From Bacteroidota bacterium (GTDB taxonomy: Bacteria > Bacteroidota > Bacteroidia > Bacteroidales > Prolixibacteraceae): 58,531 nucleotides of DNA. Below, piece after piece: positions 1 to 8,774 of the stretch. Within the stretch, counting starts at the first letter, position 1, and every line of letters starts with the position of its first letter. The notes under the pieces are model-generated. The model was not told the origin of the DNA. It ran no database searches and was given only the letters and a program-made list of their open reading frames with translations. The DNA lies in NCBI GenBank assembly GCA_030698405.1, contig JAUYMU010000101.1, positions 1-58,531 of the forward strand, written 5' to 3'. The position numbers and the translations under genes were made by a program.

Positions 1-110
1 ATCAAAGGAGGTCAAATGTAAAAACAACATGGCAGGTTAAGTTGGTGGGCAAAAAAATATTGTCCGCAGCTACTGCTTTGCCCGTTTTTGATCCCTATTA
101 GGAATCTAAG

Positions 111-950
111 TTACAAATATTTTATGCCCTGAATCGCTGGAAAAACCTCTGCAATTTGGTTTTCTTCTCCGGATTTACTTCCAAACCGCTGGATCATTTC
201 CTCAAAGCTGTTGTAATAGGCATTAAAATTGACCCCATCGACACACAGTGTTTTTCCGTCGGGGCACACAATAACCCGGAATATGCTGTTCAAGCCTGAT
301 TCATCGGTTCTTCCTGAATACAAAACTGCCTGCATCGGAATGTTGTGTCGTCGTGTCAGCGAATACGATTCTTTAATCATTTTTGCTGAACCAAAAGCAA
401 AAACCTGATTGATCGCACTGTCAGTCTGTATTTTACGCAATGCATGGCAAATTGATCCCTTTTCGCCCAAACTACCATCTTCAGTTAAAATAAGCGCTTC
501 ATCGGAAGCTGCACGTATTTCAGTTTCAAGTAGGATGCCTTCTTGTGAATTGGCCGATAAAACTGCAATTACCTTGTTTCCTGAAGCCCTCAGTGAATTC
601 AAAACCGGAAGCATTGATACTATTCCCAATCCGCGCCCAATGCACAAAACGGTTCCGAAATTTTCAGTTTTTACCGGAATGCCGAACGGTCCATCAATTC
701 CGAACAAACTGTTGCCATCATTCATTGTGGCAAGTTGCTGCGAACCATTATCAGTCACATGAACTAAAACAGTGATGGTTTCTCTTTCGTTATTTACTTT
801 TAGAATTGAAAGCGGAATTCTTGGCCCGTTTTCATCTATTCTGAAAATAACATATTGCGCTGGTTTTATCGCTCGTATTGCGCCCGAAGCCTTGATTTCA
901 AATTTCACCAAATTTTCGGAGACGTTTCTTTTTGCTACTATTTTGTTCAT
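111..950 (-). CDS. NfnA/SudB-like FAD/NAD-binding oxidoreductase subunit with degenerate Fe-S site
   Basis: The 279-residue protein has the layout of the ferredoxin-NADP reductase alpha subunit (NfnA, SudB) family: an N-terminal FAD-binding barrel containing GPRIPLSI (FAD-site RxPxS pattern), an NAD-binding core with CIGRGLGIVSMLPV at about 103-116, and a C-terminal segment where the family carries a [2Fe-2S] cluster. Relatives have a motif like DGTGMCGxCRV followed by FACVDGPEFD. Here the first part reads DESGLNSIFRVIVC and the second TLCVDGVNFNAY, so the CGxC pair is gone and only Cys229 and Cys236 remain. The usual partner subunit is not visible; it could lie off the left end, downstream on this strand. 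The ATG at 948-950 gives the expected N-terminus. Family call fairly sure; electron-transfer activity doubtful. Confidence 0.75.
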   Translation of the reverse strand: MNKIVAKRNVSENLVKFEIKASGAIRAIKPAQYVIFRIDENGPRIPLSILKVNNERETITVLVHVTDNGSQQLATMNDGNSLFGIDGPFGIPVKTENFGTVLCIGRGLGIVSMLPVLNSLRASGNKVIAVLSANSQEGILLETEIRAASDEALILTEDGSLGEKGSICHALRKIQTDSAINQVFAFGSAKMIKESYSLTRRHNIPMQAVLYSGRTDESGLNSIFRVIVCPDGKTLCVDGVNFNAYYNSFEEMIQRFGSKSGEENQIAEVFPAIQGIKYL

Positions 951-1018
951 GAATTGCAGGTTTAATAAAGGTTTTGAAGATAGATCTTATCACCCTCAGA
1001 ATAAAAACCTGCTCCCGA

Positions 1019-1042
1019 ATTACGTGAAACCATTACGTGAAA
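1019..1042. repeat. Two direct copies of an 11-bp motif upstream of the NfnA-like gene
   Basis: ATTACGTGAAA occurs at 1019-1029 and again at 1032-1042, a period of 13 bp, about 70-90 bp upstream of the start codon of the minus-strand flavoprotein gene. It could be a regulator binding site or chance; no regulator can be assigned. Nearby, 1075-1112 looks like the tail of an interspersed intergenic repeat, but no second copy is in this window. Confidence 0.35.
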
Positions 1043-1114
1043 AACGGAAAACAATGTGTCTGAACTTTTTCGCATGAGCCCGCGTTGCATTGAACTTGTC
1101 GAAATGTCGAAGCC

Positions 1115-1147
1115 AAAAAAAGGGACTTCCCTGCGGAAGCCCCTTTC
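1115..1147 (-). terminator. Rho-independent terminator of the Oar-like receptor gene
   Basis: AAAGGGACTTCC at 1119-1130 pairs with GGAAGCCCCTTT at 1135-1146 with one A-C mismatch and the loop CTGC. Read on the minus strand the hairpin is followed by a run of T (the A run at 1115-1120). It lies 21 bp past the stop codon of the receptor gene. Confidence 0.8.
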
Positions 1148-1167
1148 TGATAAAAATTCAAATTTTC

Positions 1168-4100
1168 TTATTTGAAAATATACTTTATACCAATCTGCAT
1201 TTGCCAGCGTGAACTTGGGCTAACAAAGTCTCTGAAAGTTTGACTCAGAACTGTTTGAGTCGAGCCTCCTCCGGCTGTTCCGGCAGGAACAAAAGGCATT
1301 GTAAATGTTGGAGCAGTGGTTGCCGTAGGTTTTCCAATCATATTCAGGAATTGGTATTGCTGAAAACCCAAAATAGTGGTTTTTTCAACTCCCCAGTTTT
1401 TATTAATGAAGTTGCCAAAATTGACAATATCAAAAGAAAGCCGAAGTGTATTACGTCTGCTATTTCCAGTTTTAACAAAGAAATCCTGAGTAAAATTAAG
1501 ATCCATCTTGTTTATATAAGGAGCAATTCCACCATTTCTTTCTGCATATTCACCTCTGTGCTGGCTCAAATAAGGATCTTGTTTGATAAAATTATCAAGT
1601 TGGGCCCATATTTCATCGGTTGTTCTTGGGTCAGTAGCATTTGCTTTAACAAGTGTAATCTGATCTTTTGTATCAGGGATAAAGATAAGGTCATTCAGGT
1701 TAATACCATCGCCATTTAAATCACCATTATAAGTATATGAGTAACGGAAAGGAGAATATCTCTGGAACACAACACCTACTGAAGAAGTTGTCATGTCAAA
1801 GAAAGACTTGCTATAAGTTGCGGATAAAAGTAAACGACTGGGGAAACTACCTGCGGAATAACCCAATTCTTCAGAATTTGGATTAATTGCCGGACGAAAC
1901 TGCCATGCTGATCTGGCAACAGAAGATGATCCGTCAGTTACGCTCTTAGATTGTCCAAAAGTATATGAACCATTTACATTCAACCCCTTCAAAGCTCCAT
2001 CGAAGTCTTTCTGAAGTTGCAGTGTTGTGTAGATCGAATATCCTTCTGAGGTATTTTTCATCATTACAGCTGAATTCGCAACAGCGCTAGTTGTAGTTTT
2101 TGTGTAAATTGTACGATTATCAACACCTGTCATTTTAAATACATCAGCACTGCTGTCGTCAGGAAGAGCAACATTTGAGTGGTAGATATTATTTATGTCT
2201 TTATTGTACAATACCTCTGCAGTTGCAATCCAGCCATTGCCAAACCTTGCATCAACGGCGATATTTGTCTTAAATAGTTGTGGATATTTGAAATCAGGAT
2301 CAACAAAAGCAATGTCTGCTCTTGGCGCTGTTCCGGCAGCAGGGGCATAATTTGCATCACCGTCAAAACCCTGATCTTTCAATCCGGTGCTTGGTCGTGT
2401 TAATTGAGCAAACAGCAAGCCGTTGTTGCCAGCCTGGTTCGATAACCATACATAAGGAGGAGTTCCGGAGAAAACACCAGTTCCACCGCGAAGCTGAAGT
2501 GAACGATCACCAAACACATCCCAGTTAAAGCCCAAACGAGGAGACCAAAGCGGAGCCGCTTTGGGATATTTCGAAACATCTATTTTTACGCCACCCTGAA
2601 AAGTCTCAGCGGCTAACTTGTCGTTAGGAAGAAGATCTGTAAGGAAAATTGGCATATCCATACGAAGTCCCATTGTTAGGTTAAGGTTTGGAAAAATGTT
2701 CCATTTATCCTGAGCATAAAATCCAAGTGAAAGAACATCCACTTTTGCATAGGGGAATTCCGGTTGTAGCGTATATGCTTTGGTGTATTTTGTAGTTAAA
2801 CTTTCAAATGTACCCGGTGTTTTCGGTCCGGCCATCCAGGTTTTGTAATCGTTAACCTCTTTATAAAATGTTTCAAAGCTGTTAAACTCCCAAACACCTG
2901 CATAAGAGCGGGCGTATCCATTCAAAAATTGACGGTAATCACTCTGTGTTCCAATAGTTACACGGTGTTTTCCGGCATTGATGGTGAAATTGTCCTGAAT
3001 CTGCCAGATATCGCTGTTGAGTTTATTGTTATATGAGTTTTCTTCAGTACCAAAGGTGGTGGCGATCAATGAACCTTTTGTATAGTCGGCACTTGCAACT
3101 GGATTTGCTGTACCAACCTTTTGATAACTCCAACCTGTACCGTTCAGAATGTCAACCTGAGGGAAGAAACCACCATCCATATCGCGATAATCACGAAGGG
3201 CAGAATAACCGATTTTCAGAGTATTTGACATTTTCTCGTTGATCGTTGTATTCAGGTCGGCCATAATAATATTGAAATTATTATTGGTGCGGTAATAGGA
3301 TGAAGAGAATGGAATACGGTCAGCACTTGGGCTTCGCGATCCGCCGGTAGCACCTGAGCCACTTGGCATATTTGTATTAAAGGATTTTAAATAGAAATAT
3401 TTAACACTCAATGAGTTTTTGGAGTTAATGTTCCAGTCCAGACGGGCAGTCAAACGGTCGGCTTCAGTTGGTACGCTTGAAGTACTGTAACTACCTGGAT
3501 TATACTCAAATTTATTAATCAGGAAATCTGAAAGGGTCTGAAGTGTAGCCACATCAACAATTGACTGACCATCGCCTTGTTGTCCTTTAGCCGGACTTGG
3601 TTGCCAATTTATAGGAGATTCTTTGCGATCCATTTCACCGTTAAGAAAAATGAATAATTTGTCCTTAATAATCGGACCTCCTATAGAGAAACCTTTCTGG
3701 TTGTAGGTGAAATCATTTTTATCAACTTTCACTGTTTTTTGTTCCCGACCTTCCAGATCCGGGCTTTTAAAATAATAGTACGCAGAACCAGTCCATTCGT
3801 TGGTTCCACTTTTAGTAACCGAATTGATTCCCGCTCCGGTAAATGCTCCATTACGAACGTCGTAAGGTGCAATCATTACCTGAATCTGATCGATGGCTTC
3901 TAAACTGATTGGTTCAGTTCCAGATGCTCCAAGTGAGGAACTAAGTCCAAATGAATTGTTAAATGATGCACCGTCAACGGTAACATTGTTGTAACGATAA
4001 GAAGTACCGCCGAAGTTTCCCCCACTATTCATTGGAGTGAGTTTGGTGAAATCAGAAAGTGACCGGTTAATTGTCGGAAGTTTTGCCATAGCCTCACTTG

Positions 4101-4530
4101 TAAAAATCTCCTGTGCTCCAGTCCTGTTTGAACTGAATTTTTGATTTCTGGAACCCAGTGCAATAACTTCTCCAATCTCAAGTGTATTTTCTGTAAGGGC
4201 AAAATTAAGGGTTGCTTCTTCACCAAGGGTCAGAAATAAATTACTTGACTTACTTGTACCGTATCCAATAAACGAGACTTCAATTTCATAAGGTCCACCT
4301 ACCCTCATGCCATTAATGTTGTAGCGTCCATTGCTCATAACTATAGTCCCGTATGTTGTTCCCGTGGGAGTGTGTTTGGCAACAACTGTTGCGCCAGGAA
4401 GTGATTCATTTTTTCCATCTGATACTTTTCCACTTATACTCGAGGTTGTCACCTGCGAATAACCCGAAAAAATTACCATGAAGAAAGCGATCAATAATAA
4501 AAAAACTTTAAGCATACTTTTCATAGACAA
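1168..4530 (-). CDS. Oar-like TonB-dependent outer membrane receptor
   Basis: The 1120-residue precursor starts with a signal peptide (hydrophobic core up to about residue 25, then SQVTTSS), followed by a carboxypeptidase-regulatory-like domain at about 30-115 (SISGKVSDGKNESLPGATV), a TonB plug at about 130-240 (SSLGASGTEPISLEAIDQI and INSVTKSGTNEWTGS) and a long beta-barrel ending in an aromatic segment (MQIGIKYIFK). Length, order and the AYYYFKSPDL region match the Oar-type receptors, which differ from SusC in lacking a SusD partner; none is next to it. The role would be TonB-driven uptake or adhesion at the outer membrane; the substrate cannot be told. It is transcribed alone, with its own terminator downstream and a roughly 400-bp divergent intergenic region upstream. 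ATG start at 4528-4530 followed directly by a typical n-region. Confidence 0.88.
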   Translation of the reverse strand: MSMKSMLKVFLLLIAFFMVIFSGYSQVTTSSISGKVSDGKNESLPGATVVAKHTPTGTTYGTIVMSNGRYNINGMRVGGPYEIEVSFIGYGTSKSSNLFLTLGEEATLNFALTENTLEIGEVIALGSRNQKFSSNRTGAQEIFTSEAMAKLPTINRSLSDFTKLTPMNSGGNFGGTSYRYNNVTVDGASFNNSFGLSSSLGASGTEPISLEAIDQIQVMIAPYDVRNGAFTGAGINSVTKSGTNEWTGSAYYYFKSPDLEGREQKTVKVDKNDFTYNQKGFSIGGPIIKDKLFIFLNGEMDRKESPINWQPSPAKGQQGDGQSIVDVATLQTLSDFLINKFEYNPGSYSTSSVPTEADRLTARLDWNINSKNSLSVKYFYLKSFNTNMPSGSGATGGSRSPSADRIPFSSSYYRTNNNFNIIMADLNTTINEKMSNTLKIGYSALRDYRDMDGGFFPQVDILNGTGWSYQKVGTANPVASADYTKGSLIATTFGTEENSYNNKLNSDIWQIQDNFTINAGKHRVTIGTQSDYRQFLNGYARSYAGVWEFNSFETFYKEVNDYKTWMAGPKTPGTFESLTTKYTKAYTLQPEFPYAKVDVLSLGFYAQDKWNIFPNLNLTMGLRMDMPIFLTDLLPNDKLAAETFQGGVKIDVSKYPKAAPLWSPRLGFNWDVFGDRSLQLRGGTGVFSGTPPYVWLSNQAGNNGLLFAQLTRPSTGLKDQGFDGDANYAPAAGTAPRADIAFVDPDFKYPQLFKTNIAVDARFGNGWIATAEVLYNKDINNIYHSNVALPDDSSADVFKMTGVDNRTIYTKTTTSAVANSAVMMKNTSEGYSIYTTLQLQKDFDGALKGLNVNGSYTFGQSKSVTDGSSSVARSAWQFRPAINPNSEELGYSAGSFPSRLLLSATYSKSFFDMTTSSVGVVFQRYSPFRYSYTYNGDLNGDGINLNDLIFIPDTKDQITLVKANATDPRTTDEIWAQLDNFIKQDPYLSQHRGEYAERNGGIAPYINKMDLNFTQDFFVKTGNSRRNTLRLSFDIVNFGNFINKNWGVEKTTILGFQQYQFLNMIGKPTATTAPTFTMPFVPAGTAGGGSTQTVLSQTFRDFVSPSSRWQMQIGIKYIFK

Positions 4531-4937
4531 TTTGTTTTAAATTTCTGGACAAAGAACGTTATTTGATGTTTGATTAAATTAACTTGTTTATTACTATAAT
4601 GTTATCAATTTGTGACAAAACGATTAAGATTAAAGCAAGTTACTTTTTGTTAAAAAAGTATAAATAATTGGTGCTTTTTACATGCGAAAATTACTACTAA
4701 ATCTGAATTTGTATAAGGCGAGTTATCAACAGAAAGGCTATTGATAAAATGTTAATAAATATTAAAATATCAATTCGTTAATCATTTGATTTCACAGTTA
4801 AAATGATATTGATTTTTCTTTCTCAATCGTCCTTCCCGAAATAGCCACGACAAACAATTCATACGCCGAGGTGTTTTTCTTTTATATTTTAATATTTTTG
4901 CAATCTAAATTTGAGCAGGAACTATATTTTGCGTGAG
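4531..4937. other. AT-rich divergent intergenic region between receptor and nadA
   Basis: About 400 bp without a gene, strongly AT-rich. It must hold the promoters of the minus-strand receptor and of nadA. A clear TAnnTTTG box is seen only on the nadA side (4893-4900). On the receptor side several weak boxes occur (for example TACTTTTT-like sequence near 4660 read on the minus strand), none convincing. No RNA gene or repeat was recognised. Confidence 0.5.
4893..4900 (+). promoter_or_regulatory. Bacteroidota-type -7 box upstream of nadA
   Basis: TATTTTTG fits the TAnnTTTG consensus exactly. No good TTTG -33 box is present at the usual distance. Transcription would begin near 4905-4910, which leaves no leader for the TTG codon at 4911 and supports the ATG at 4938 as the nadA start. 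Confidence 0.5.
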
Positions 4938-5930
4938 ATGGAAGAAATAGAAATCAGGCAAATGCTTGATGAAAAAGGATTTATTGATGAGCCGGTTAGC
5001 CCTGAATTGAAACTGGTTGAAGAAATTAACCGGCTGAAAAAGGAGAAAAATGCGGTTATTCTCAGTCATTACTATGTTGAGAGCGAGCTTCAGGATATTG
5101 CTGACTACGTGGGCGATAGCTTGGGACTTGCGCAGGAAGCGGCAAAAACTACTGCCGATCTGATTGTTTTTGTGGGCGTTCACTTTATGGCCGAAACTGC
5201 AAAAATCATCAACCCAACCAAAAAAGTGATTTTGCCCGACCTGAAAGCCGGTTGCTCGCTGGCCGACTCAGCGCCTGCCGAGAAATTTGCTGAATTTAAA
5301 GCCCAATACCCCGACCACAAGGTGATTTCTTATATCAATTGCACGGCAGATTTAAAAACAATGACCGACGTTGTTTGTACTTCAGCCAATGCATTGAAAA
5401 TTGTAAACAGTTTTCCGCCTGAACAGAAACTGATTTTTGCTCCCGATAAAAACCTCGGCAATTACATCAACAGCCTCACAGGTCGCGACATGGTTTTATG
5501 GGATGGAGCCTGCATGGTTCACGAAAAATATTCAGTTGAAAAAATCATTGATCTGATGGATCAGCATCCGGATGCTGAATTTATTGCCCATCCAGAGTGT
5601 GAAAAACCGGTATTGCTGGTGGCCAAATTCATCGGATCGACCACTGCTTTGCTGAACTATGCGGCTAAAAGCGACTCTAAAAAATTCATCGTGGCTACCG
5701 AAAGCGGCATCCTGCACCAGATGAAAAAAGCCTGCCCGGATAAAATTTTCATCCCGGCGCCTTCCATCGATTCCACCTGTGGCTGCAACGACTGCTCGTA
5801 CATGAAACTGAACAGTCTTCAAAAATTATACATCTGCCTGAAACATGAACTTCCGGAGGTAACTCTTTCAGAAGAGGTAATCCAAAAAGCTCAATTGCCG
5901 ATTTTCAGAATGCTGGAGATTTCGAAATAA
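4938..5930 (+). CDS. nadA: Quinolinate synthase NadA
   Basis: Condenses iminoaspartate with dihydroxyacetone phosphate to quinolinate, the second step of de novo NAD synthesis, using a [4Fe-4S] cluster. From the ATG at 4938 the protein has 330 residues, the usual length of this subclass. The three expected cluster ligands are visible in AGCSLADS (Cys106), DGACMVHEK (Cys192) and the C-terminal STCGCNDC (Cys281/283/286 region). Other hallmarks are [21 protein letters not shown], where substrate binds, and NCTADLK. The frame also opens upstream at a TTG (4911), but that codon is too close to the predicted transcription start. nadB and nadC are not next to it, and the gene seems to be transcribed alone. 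Confidence 0.95.
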   Translation: MEEIEIRQMLDEKGFIDEPVSPELKLVEEINRLKKEKNAVILSHYYVESELQDIADYVGDSLGLAQEAAKTTADLIVFVGVHFMAETAKIINPTKKVILPDLKAGCSLADSAPAEKFAEFKAQYPDHKVISYINCTADLKTMTDVVCTSANALKIVNSFPPEQKLIFAPDKNLGNYINSLTGRDMVLWDGACMVHEKYSVEKIIDLMDQHPDAEFIAHPECEKPVLLVAKFIGSTTALLNYAAKSDSKKFIVATESGILHQMKKACPDKIFIPAPSIDSTCGCNDCSYMKLNSLQKLYICLKHELPEVTLSEEVIQKAQLPIFRMLEISK

Positions 5931-5975
5931 ATGTCCAATGTCGTTTAGTTAATAATTTATAACGTGGGCTTTTTT

Positions 5976-5983
5976 TATATTTG
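5976..5983 (+). promoter_or_regulatory. -7 box of the PIN toxin-antitoxin operon
   Basis: TATATTTG matches TAnnTTTG exactly and ends 12 bp before the antitoxin ATG, so the transcript would be almost leaderless. The same 12-bp spacing is seen in front of the DUF433 gene at 19897. Confidence 0.55.
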
Positions 5984-5995
5984 TAAAAAAGAAAC

Positions 5996-6205
5996 ATGGA
6001 AACATTAAAGATTAATATCATTAATCAGGATGCATTGGCAATTTTAAAAGGAATGGAGCAAGCAGGTTTAATTATTCTGCCTAAAAAGGAGATTAAGAAT
6101 AAAAATCTTGCGAAACAATTGAGAGGCGCCATCTCCGGTTCGCGTGCCAAAGAAATGATTGAAGCCATTGAAAAAGAAAGAGCAGAATGGGACCAAAGAT
6201 ATTAA
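5996..6205 (+). CDS. Antitoxin of a PIN-domain toxin-antitoxin pair
   Basis: A 69-residue protein whose stop lies 19 bp inside the next gene, a PIN-domain toxin; this overlap and order are typical of VapBC-like pairs. The N-terminal half (LKINIINQDALAILKGMEQ) resembles a small beta-alpha dimerisation unit, and the C-terminal half is helical and highly charged (SRAKEMIEAIEKERAEWDQ), as expected for the part that wraps the toxin. No DNA-binding fold is recognised with certainty. It is expected to neutralise the PIN protein and to repress the shared promoter. Assignment rests mainly on context and size. Confidence 0.75.
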   Translation: METLKINIINQDALAILKGMEQAGLIILPKKEIKNKNLAKQLRGAISGSRAKEMIEAIEKERAEWDQRY

Positions 6206-6576
6206 TAGATACCAATATTGCTATTGGATACATTGGAAGCCGTTTGAGCATTATCGCGATGGACAAATTAGATAAAATTTTTGATGGCGAATACCACATT
6301 TCCGTAATCAATAAAATTGAATTGTTAGGCTATCCTAATTTGAATCAAAATGAAGAAGAGAAATTCAATTTGCTCATCGATCACTCAATAGTACATCAAA
6401 TTGACAATAAAATTATTGAGAAAACGATTGCCATTAGAAAGAACTATAAAATTAAACTTCCGGATGCAATAATTGCTGCAACCTGCCTGGTAAATGGACT
6501 AGATATCCTAACCTTAAATACGAAAGATTTTGAAACTATAGCAGGACTAAAGGTAATTTGGCCGGAGTTAATTTGA
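6187..6576 (+). CDS. PIN-domain ribonuclease toxin, VapC-like
   Basis: The 129-residue protein is a full PIN domain. Acidic metal-binding positions are visible: ILIDTNI at the N-terminus (Asp8), the glutamate in NKIELLGY at about 43, Asp in LPDAIIAAT at about 95, and TLNTKDF near 114. The family cleaves RNA, often initiator tRNA or rRNA, with Mg2+. It is translated from an ATG inside the end of the antitoxin gene (19-bp overlap), so the two are co-translated. No defect is visible; target unknown. Confidence 0.88.
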   Translation: MGPKILIDTNIAIGYIGSRLSIIAMDKLDKIFDGEYHISVINKIELLGYPNLNQNEEEKFNLLIDHSIVHQIDNKIIEKTIAIRKNYKIKLPDAIIAATCLVNGLDILTLNTKDFETIAGLKVIWPELI

Positions 6577-6746
6577 TGTTCAAACCTACCTATATGTTCT
6601 GGTTTTAAAGTGCCACCTATCCTTTTTACGAGGGCTTTCCCATAATAACCAAACGACATTGAAATAACGATAAAATCTTTCCGCGAAATTATTATTTTTA
6701 CATCGTGCTACGTTTTTGTAGATTCATGCTATTAATGACTGGAACA

Positions 6747-7577
6747 ATGGAAAATATTTCATATCAACTCACAGATAAACTTCACTCACTTGAGGAATGG
6801 TTTGGCAAACGAAAAGGGTCGATCGTCGCCTTCTCCGGTGGAATCGATTCAACTTTGGTGCTTTATCTTGCCCGGAAATTTCAGGGAAAAGAAAATGCCA
6901 TTGGGGTGATTTCCAATTCCGAAAGCCTGAAAAACCGCGACTTTCTGGAGGCCAAAGATTTTTGTAAACAGTTCGATATCCATCTGGAAGTAATTGTTAC
7001 CAATGAACTTGAAGATGAACGGTACAACCAGAACCCGATCAACCGCTGCTATTTTTGCAAGGAACATTTGTTTCATGATTTAACCGAAATCTGCGAAAAA
7101 TATCCCGGATTCGAAGTGCTGAGCGGAACCAATGCCGACGATTTGGGCGATTACCGTCCGGGCATCGATGCGGCCAAAAAATTCGAGGTACAATCTCCAA
7201 TGGTCGATTGCAAAATTTCGAAAGAAGAAATACGTCAGATTGCCAAACACTTTCAATTGCCAAACTGGGACAAGCCTGCCAGCCCTTGCCTGAGCTCACG
7301 GATACCATACAACCAATCGGTTACGCTTCAAAAACTAAGACAAATTGAAGACGCTGAAGAAATTCTGAACAGCTACGGTTTTGCCGATGTGCGGGTGCGG
7401 CATTACGGAACGTACGGCAAAATTGAAGTTCACAAAGAAGATTTGATGAAACTTCGTATGGTTCAGAATGAAGTCGTTCAGAAAATCACCGCACTCGGAT
7501 TTGAACATTGCGAAATTGATCAGGAAGGATTGGTTTCAGGAAAAATGAACCGGGTACTAACGAACCTAAAAAGCTAA
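6747..7577 (+). CDS. larE: LarE, ATP-dependent sulfur transferase of nickel-pincer cofactor synthesis
   Basis: LarE adenylates the carboxylates of P2CMN and inserts sulfur to give the dithiolated pincer precursor. The protein (276 residues from ATG 6747) has the PP-loop ATP site SGGIDS at 30-35 and the LarE-specific segments SGTNADDLGDYRPG and PASPCLSSRIPY. Three cysteines are at the key places: Cys101 and Cys104 in NRCYFCK, and Cys181 in the position of the sacrificial cysteine of Lactobacillus LarE. From memory of the family, the three-cysteine form can hold a [4Fe-4S] cluster and need not be consumed. In-frame upstream starts exist (ATG 6726, ATG 6735, GTG 6705); 6747 was chosen because homologues begin shortly before the P-loop. 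larC starts 2 bp after the stop. Confidence 0.9.
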   Translation: MENISYQLTDKLHSLEEWFGKRKGSIVAFSGGIDSTLVLYLARKFQGKENAIGVISNSESLKNRDFLEAKDFCKQFDIHLEVIVTNELEDERYNQNPINRCYFCKEHLFHDLTEICEKYPGFEVLSGTNADDLGDYRPGIDAAKKFEVQSPMVDCKISKEEIRQIAKHFQLPNWDKPASPCLSSRIPYNQSVTLQKLRQIEDAEEILNSYGFADVRVRHYGTYGKIEVHKEDLMKLRMVQNEVVQKITALGFEHCEIDQEGLVSGKMNRVLTNLKS

Positions 7578-7579
7578 TT

Positions 7580-8758
7580 ATGAAGATATTGTATTACGAT
7601 TGTTTCGCCGGAATCAGTGGCGACATGAACCTTGGAGCGATGATCGACCTTGGTGTTGATGCTCATTATCTGGAAAACGAACTTCGGAAACTGAACATCG
7701 AAGGGTTTCACCTTGAAATTACCAAAGACCTTCGAAGGGGCATTTCTGGCACAAAAGCAGAAGTAATCGTGGAAAATCCCGACAACGAAAAGCACCGCCA
7801 CCTGCGCCATGTAGAAGAAATCATAAACAACAGCACGCTTTCTGAAGCAGTGAAAGCGAATTCGCTGAAGATATTTAAACTCATCGCTTTTGCCGAAGCA
7901 AAGGTCCATTCGATTGCAGTGGAACGTGTTCATTTTCATGAAGTGGGCGCACTCGATTCGATTGCCGATATTGTTGGCGCTGCTATTTGTCTCGATTTCC
8001 TGAGAGTCGATAAGGTTCTTTCATCCCCCATTCAATTGGGCGGAGGAACAGTAAAATGCGCCCACGGAATTATGCCGGTTCCGGCTCCTGCAACCGCATT
8101 GATTGTAGAAAATGTTCCGGTGAAATTGGGTTTGGTTCAGCACGAAGCAACCACGCCAACCGGTGCCGCTATTTTAGTGGCAACTGTTGATGAGTTTACC
8201 GAACAAATCAACTTTCCGATTACAAAAACGGCTTATGGAATTGGTCACCGCGACGTTTCTGAGGTACCGAATGTTTTGCGTGTGTTCCTTTCTGAAACAG
8301 AAACTGCCGCTGGCGATGTTAAGGAAGAAATTGCAACGGTGTTGGAATGCAACATCGACGATATGAACCCCGAGCGATACGATTTTATTCTTGAACAACT
8401 GTTTAATGCCGGAGCCAGCGATGCCTGGCTGGTTCCGATCATCATGAAAAAATCGCGGCCTGCCATCCAGTTAAGCGTTTTGTGTGCTCCTGAAAAAGTA
8501 CAGAAAATGAAGCACATCATTTTTACCCACAGCACTACCATCGGACTGCGGGAATATTCTGTAAAAAAAAGCGTGCTGTCGAGGATTGAAATTCTGGTGA
8601 ACACCAAATTCGGCAACGTCAGGGTAAAACAGAGCGTTTTTGAAGGAAAAGTGGTTCGTTCGAAACCCGAATTTGATGATTGCAGGACAATTGCCCTTCA
8701 GGAAAAAATTAGCCTTGAAGAGGTGGAACGTGAAGTTACCAGAAATATTAATGACTAA
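7580..8758 (+). CDS. larC: LarC, nickel-pincer nucleotide cyclometallase
   Basis: LarC inserts nickel into the dithiolated precursor in a CTP-dependent step, the last one of cofactor synthesis. The 392-residue protein starts MKILYYDCFAGISGDMNLGA, the family signature, and contains HFHEVGALDSIADIVGA, GGGTVKCAHG, PAPAT and TPTGAAIL. In Lactobacillus plantarum the gene is split into larC1/larC2 and joined by a programmed frameshift; here it is one continuous frame. It follows larE by 2 bp and precedes larB after a 208-bp gap filled by a hairpin-rich repeat. Confidence 0.93.
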   Translation: MKILYYDCFAGISGDMNLGAMIDLGVDAHYLENELRKLNIEGFHLEITKDLRRGISGTKAEVIVENPDNEKHRHLRHVEEIINNSTLSEAVKANSLKIFKLIAFAEAKVHSIAVERVHFHEVGALDSIADIVGAAICLDFLRVDKVLSSPIQLGGGTVKCAHGIMPVPAPATALIVENVPVKLGLVQHEATTPTGAAILVATVDEFTEQINFPITKTAYGIGHRDVSEVPNVLRVFLSETETAAGDVKEEIATVLECNIDDMNPERYDFILEQLFNAGASDAWLVPIIMKKSRPAIQLSVLCAPEKVQKMKHIIFTHSTTIGLREYSVKKSVLSRIEILVNTKFGNVRVKQSVFEGKVVRSKPEFDDCRTIALQEKISLEEVEREVTRNIND

Positions 8759-8774
8759 TTGCTTGATTATCCGA

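Noticed and set aside
1-110. Start of a downstream minus-strand gene (ATG at 28-30) that could be the NfnB partner
   Set aside because: The ten visible codons (MLFLHLTSFD) do not resemble the start of NfnB/SudA, and no reliable signal supports a gene.
1240-1719. Open frame of 159 codons on the plus strand
   Set aside because: It lies wholly antisense inside the TonB-receptor gene, and its translation is cysteine-rich with no recognisable domain; a shadow frame.
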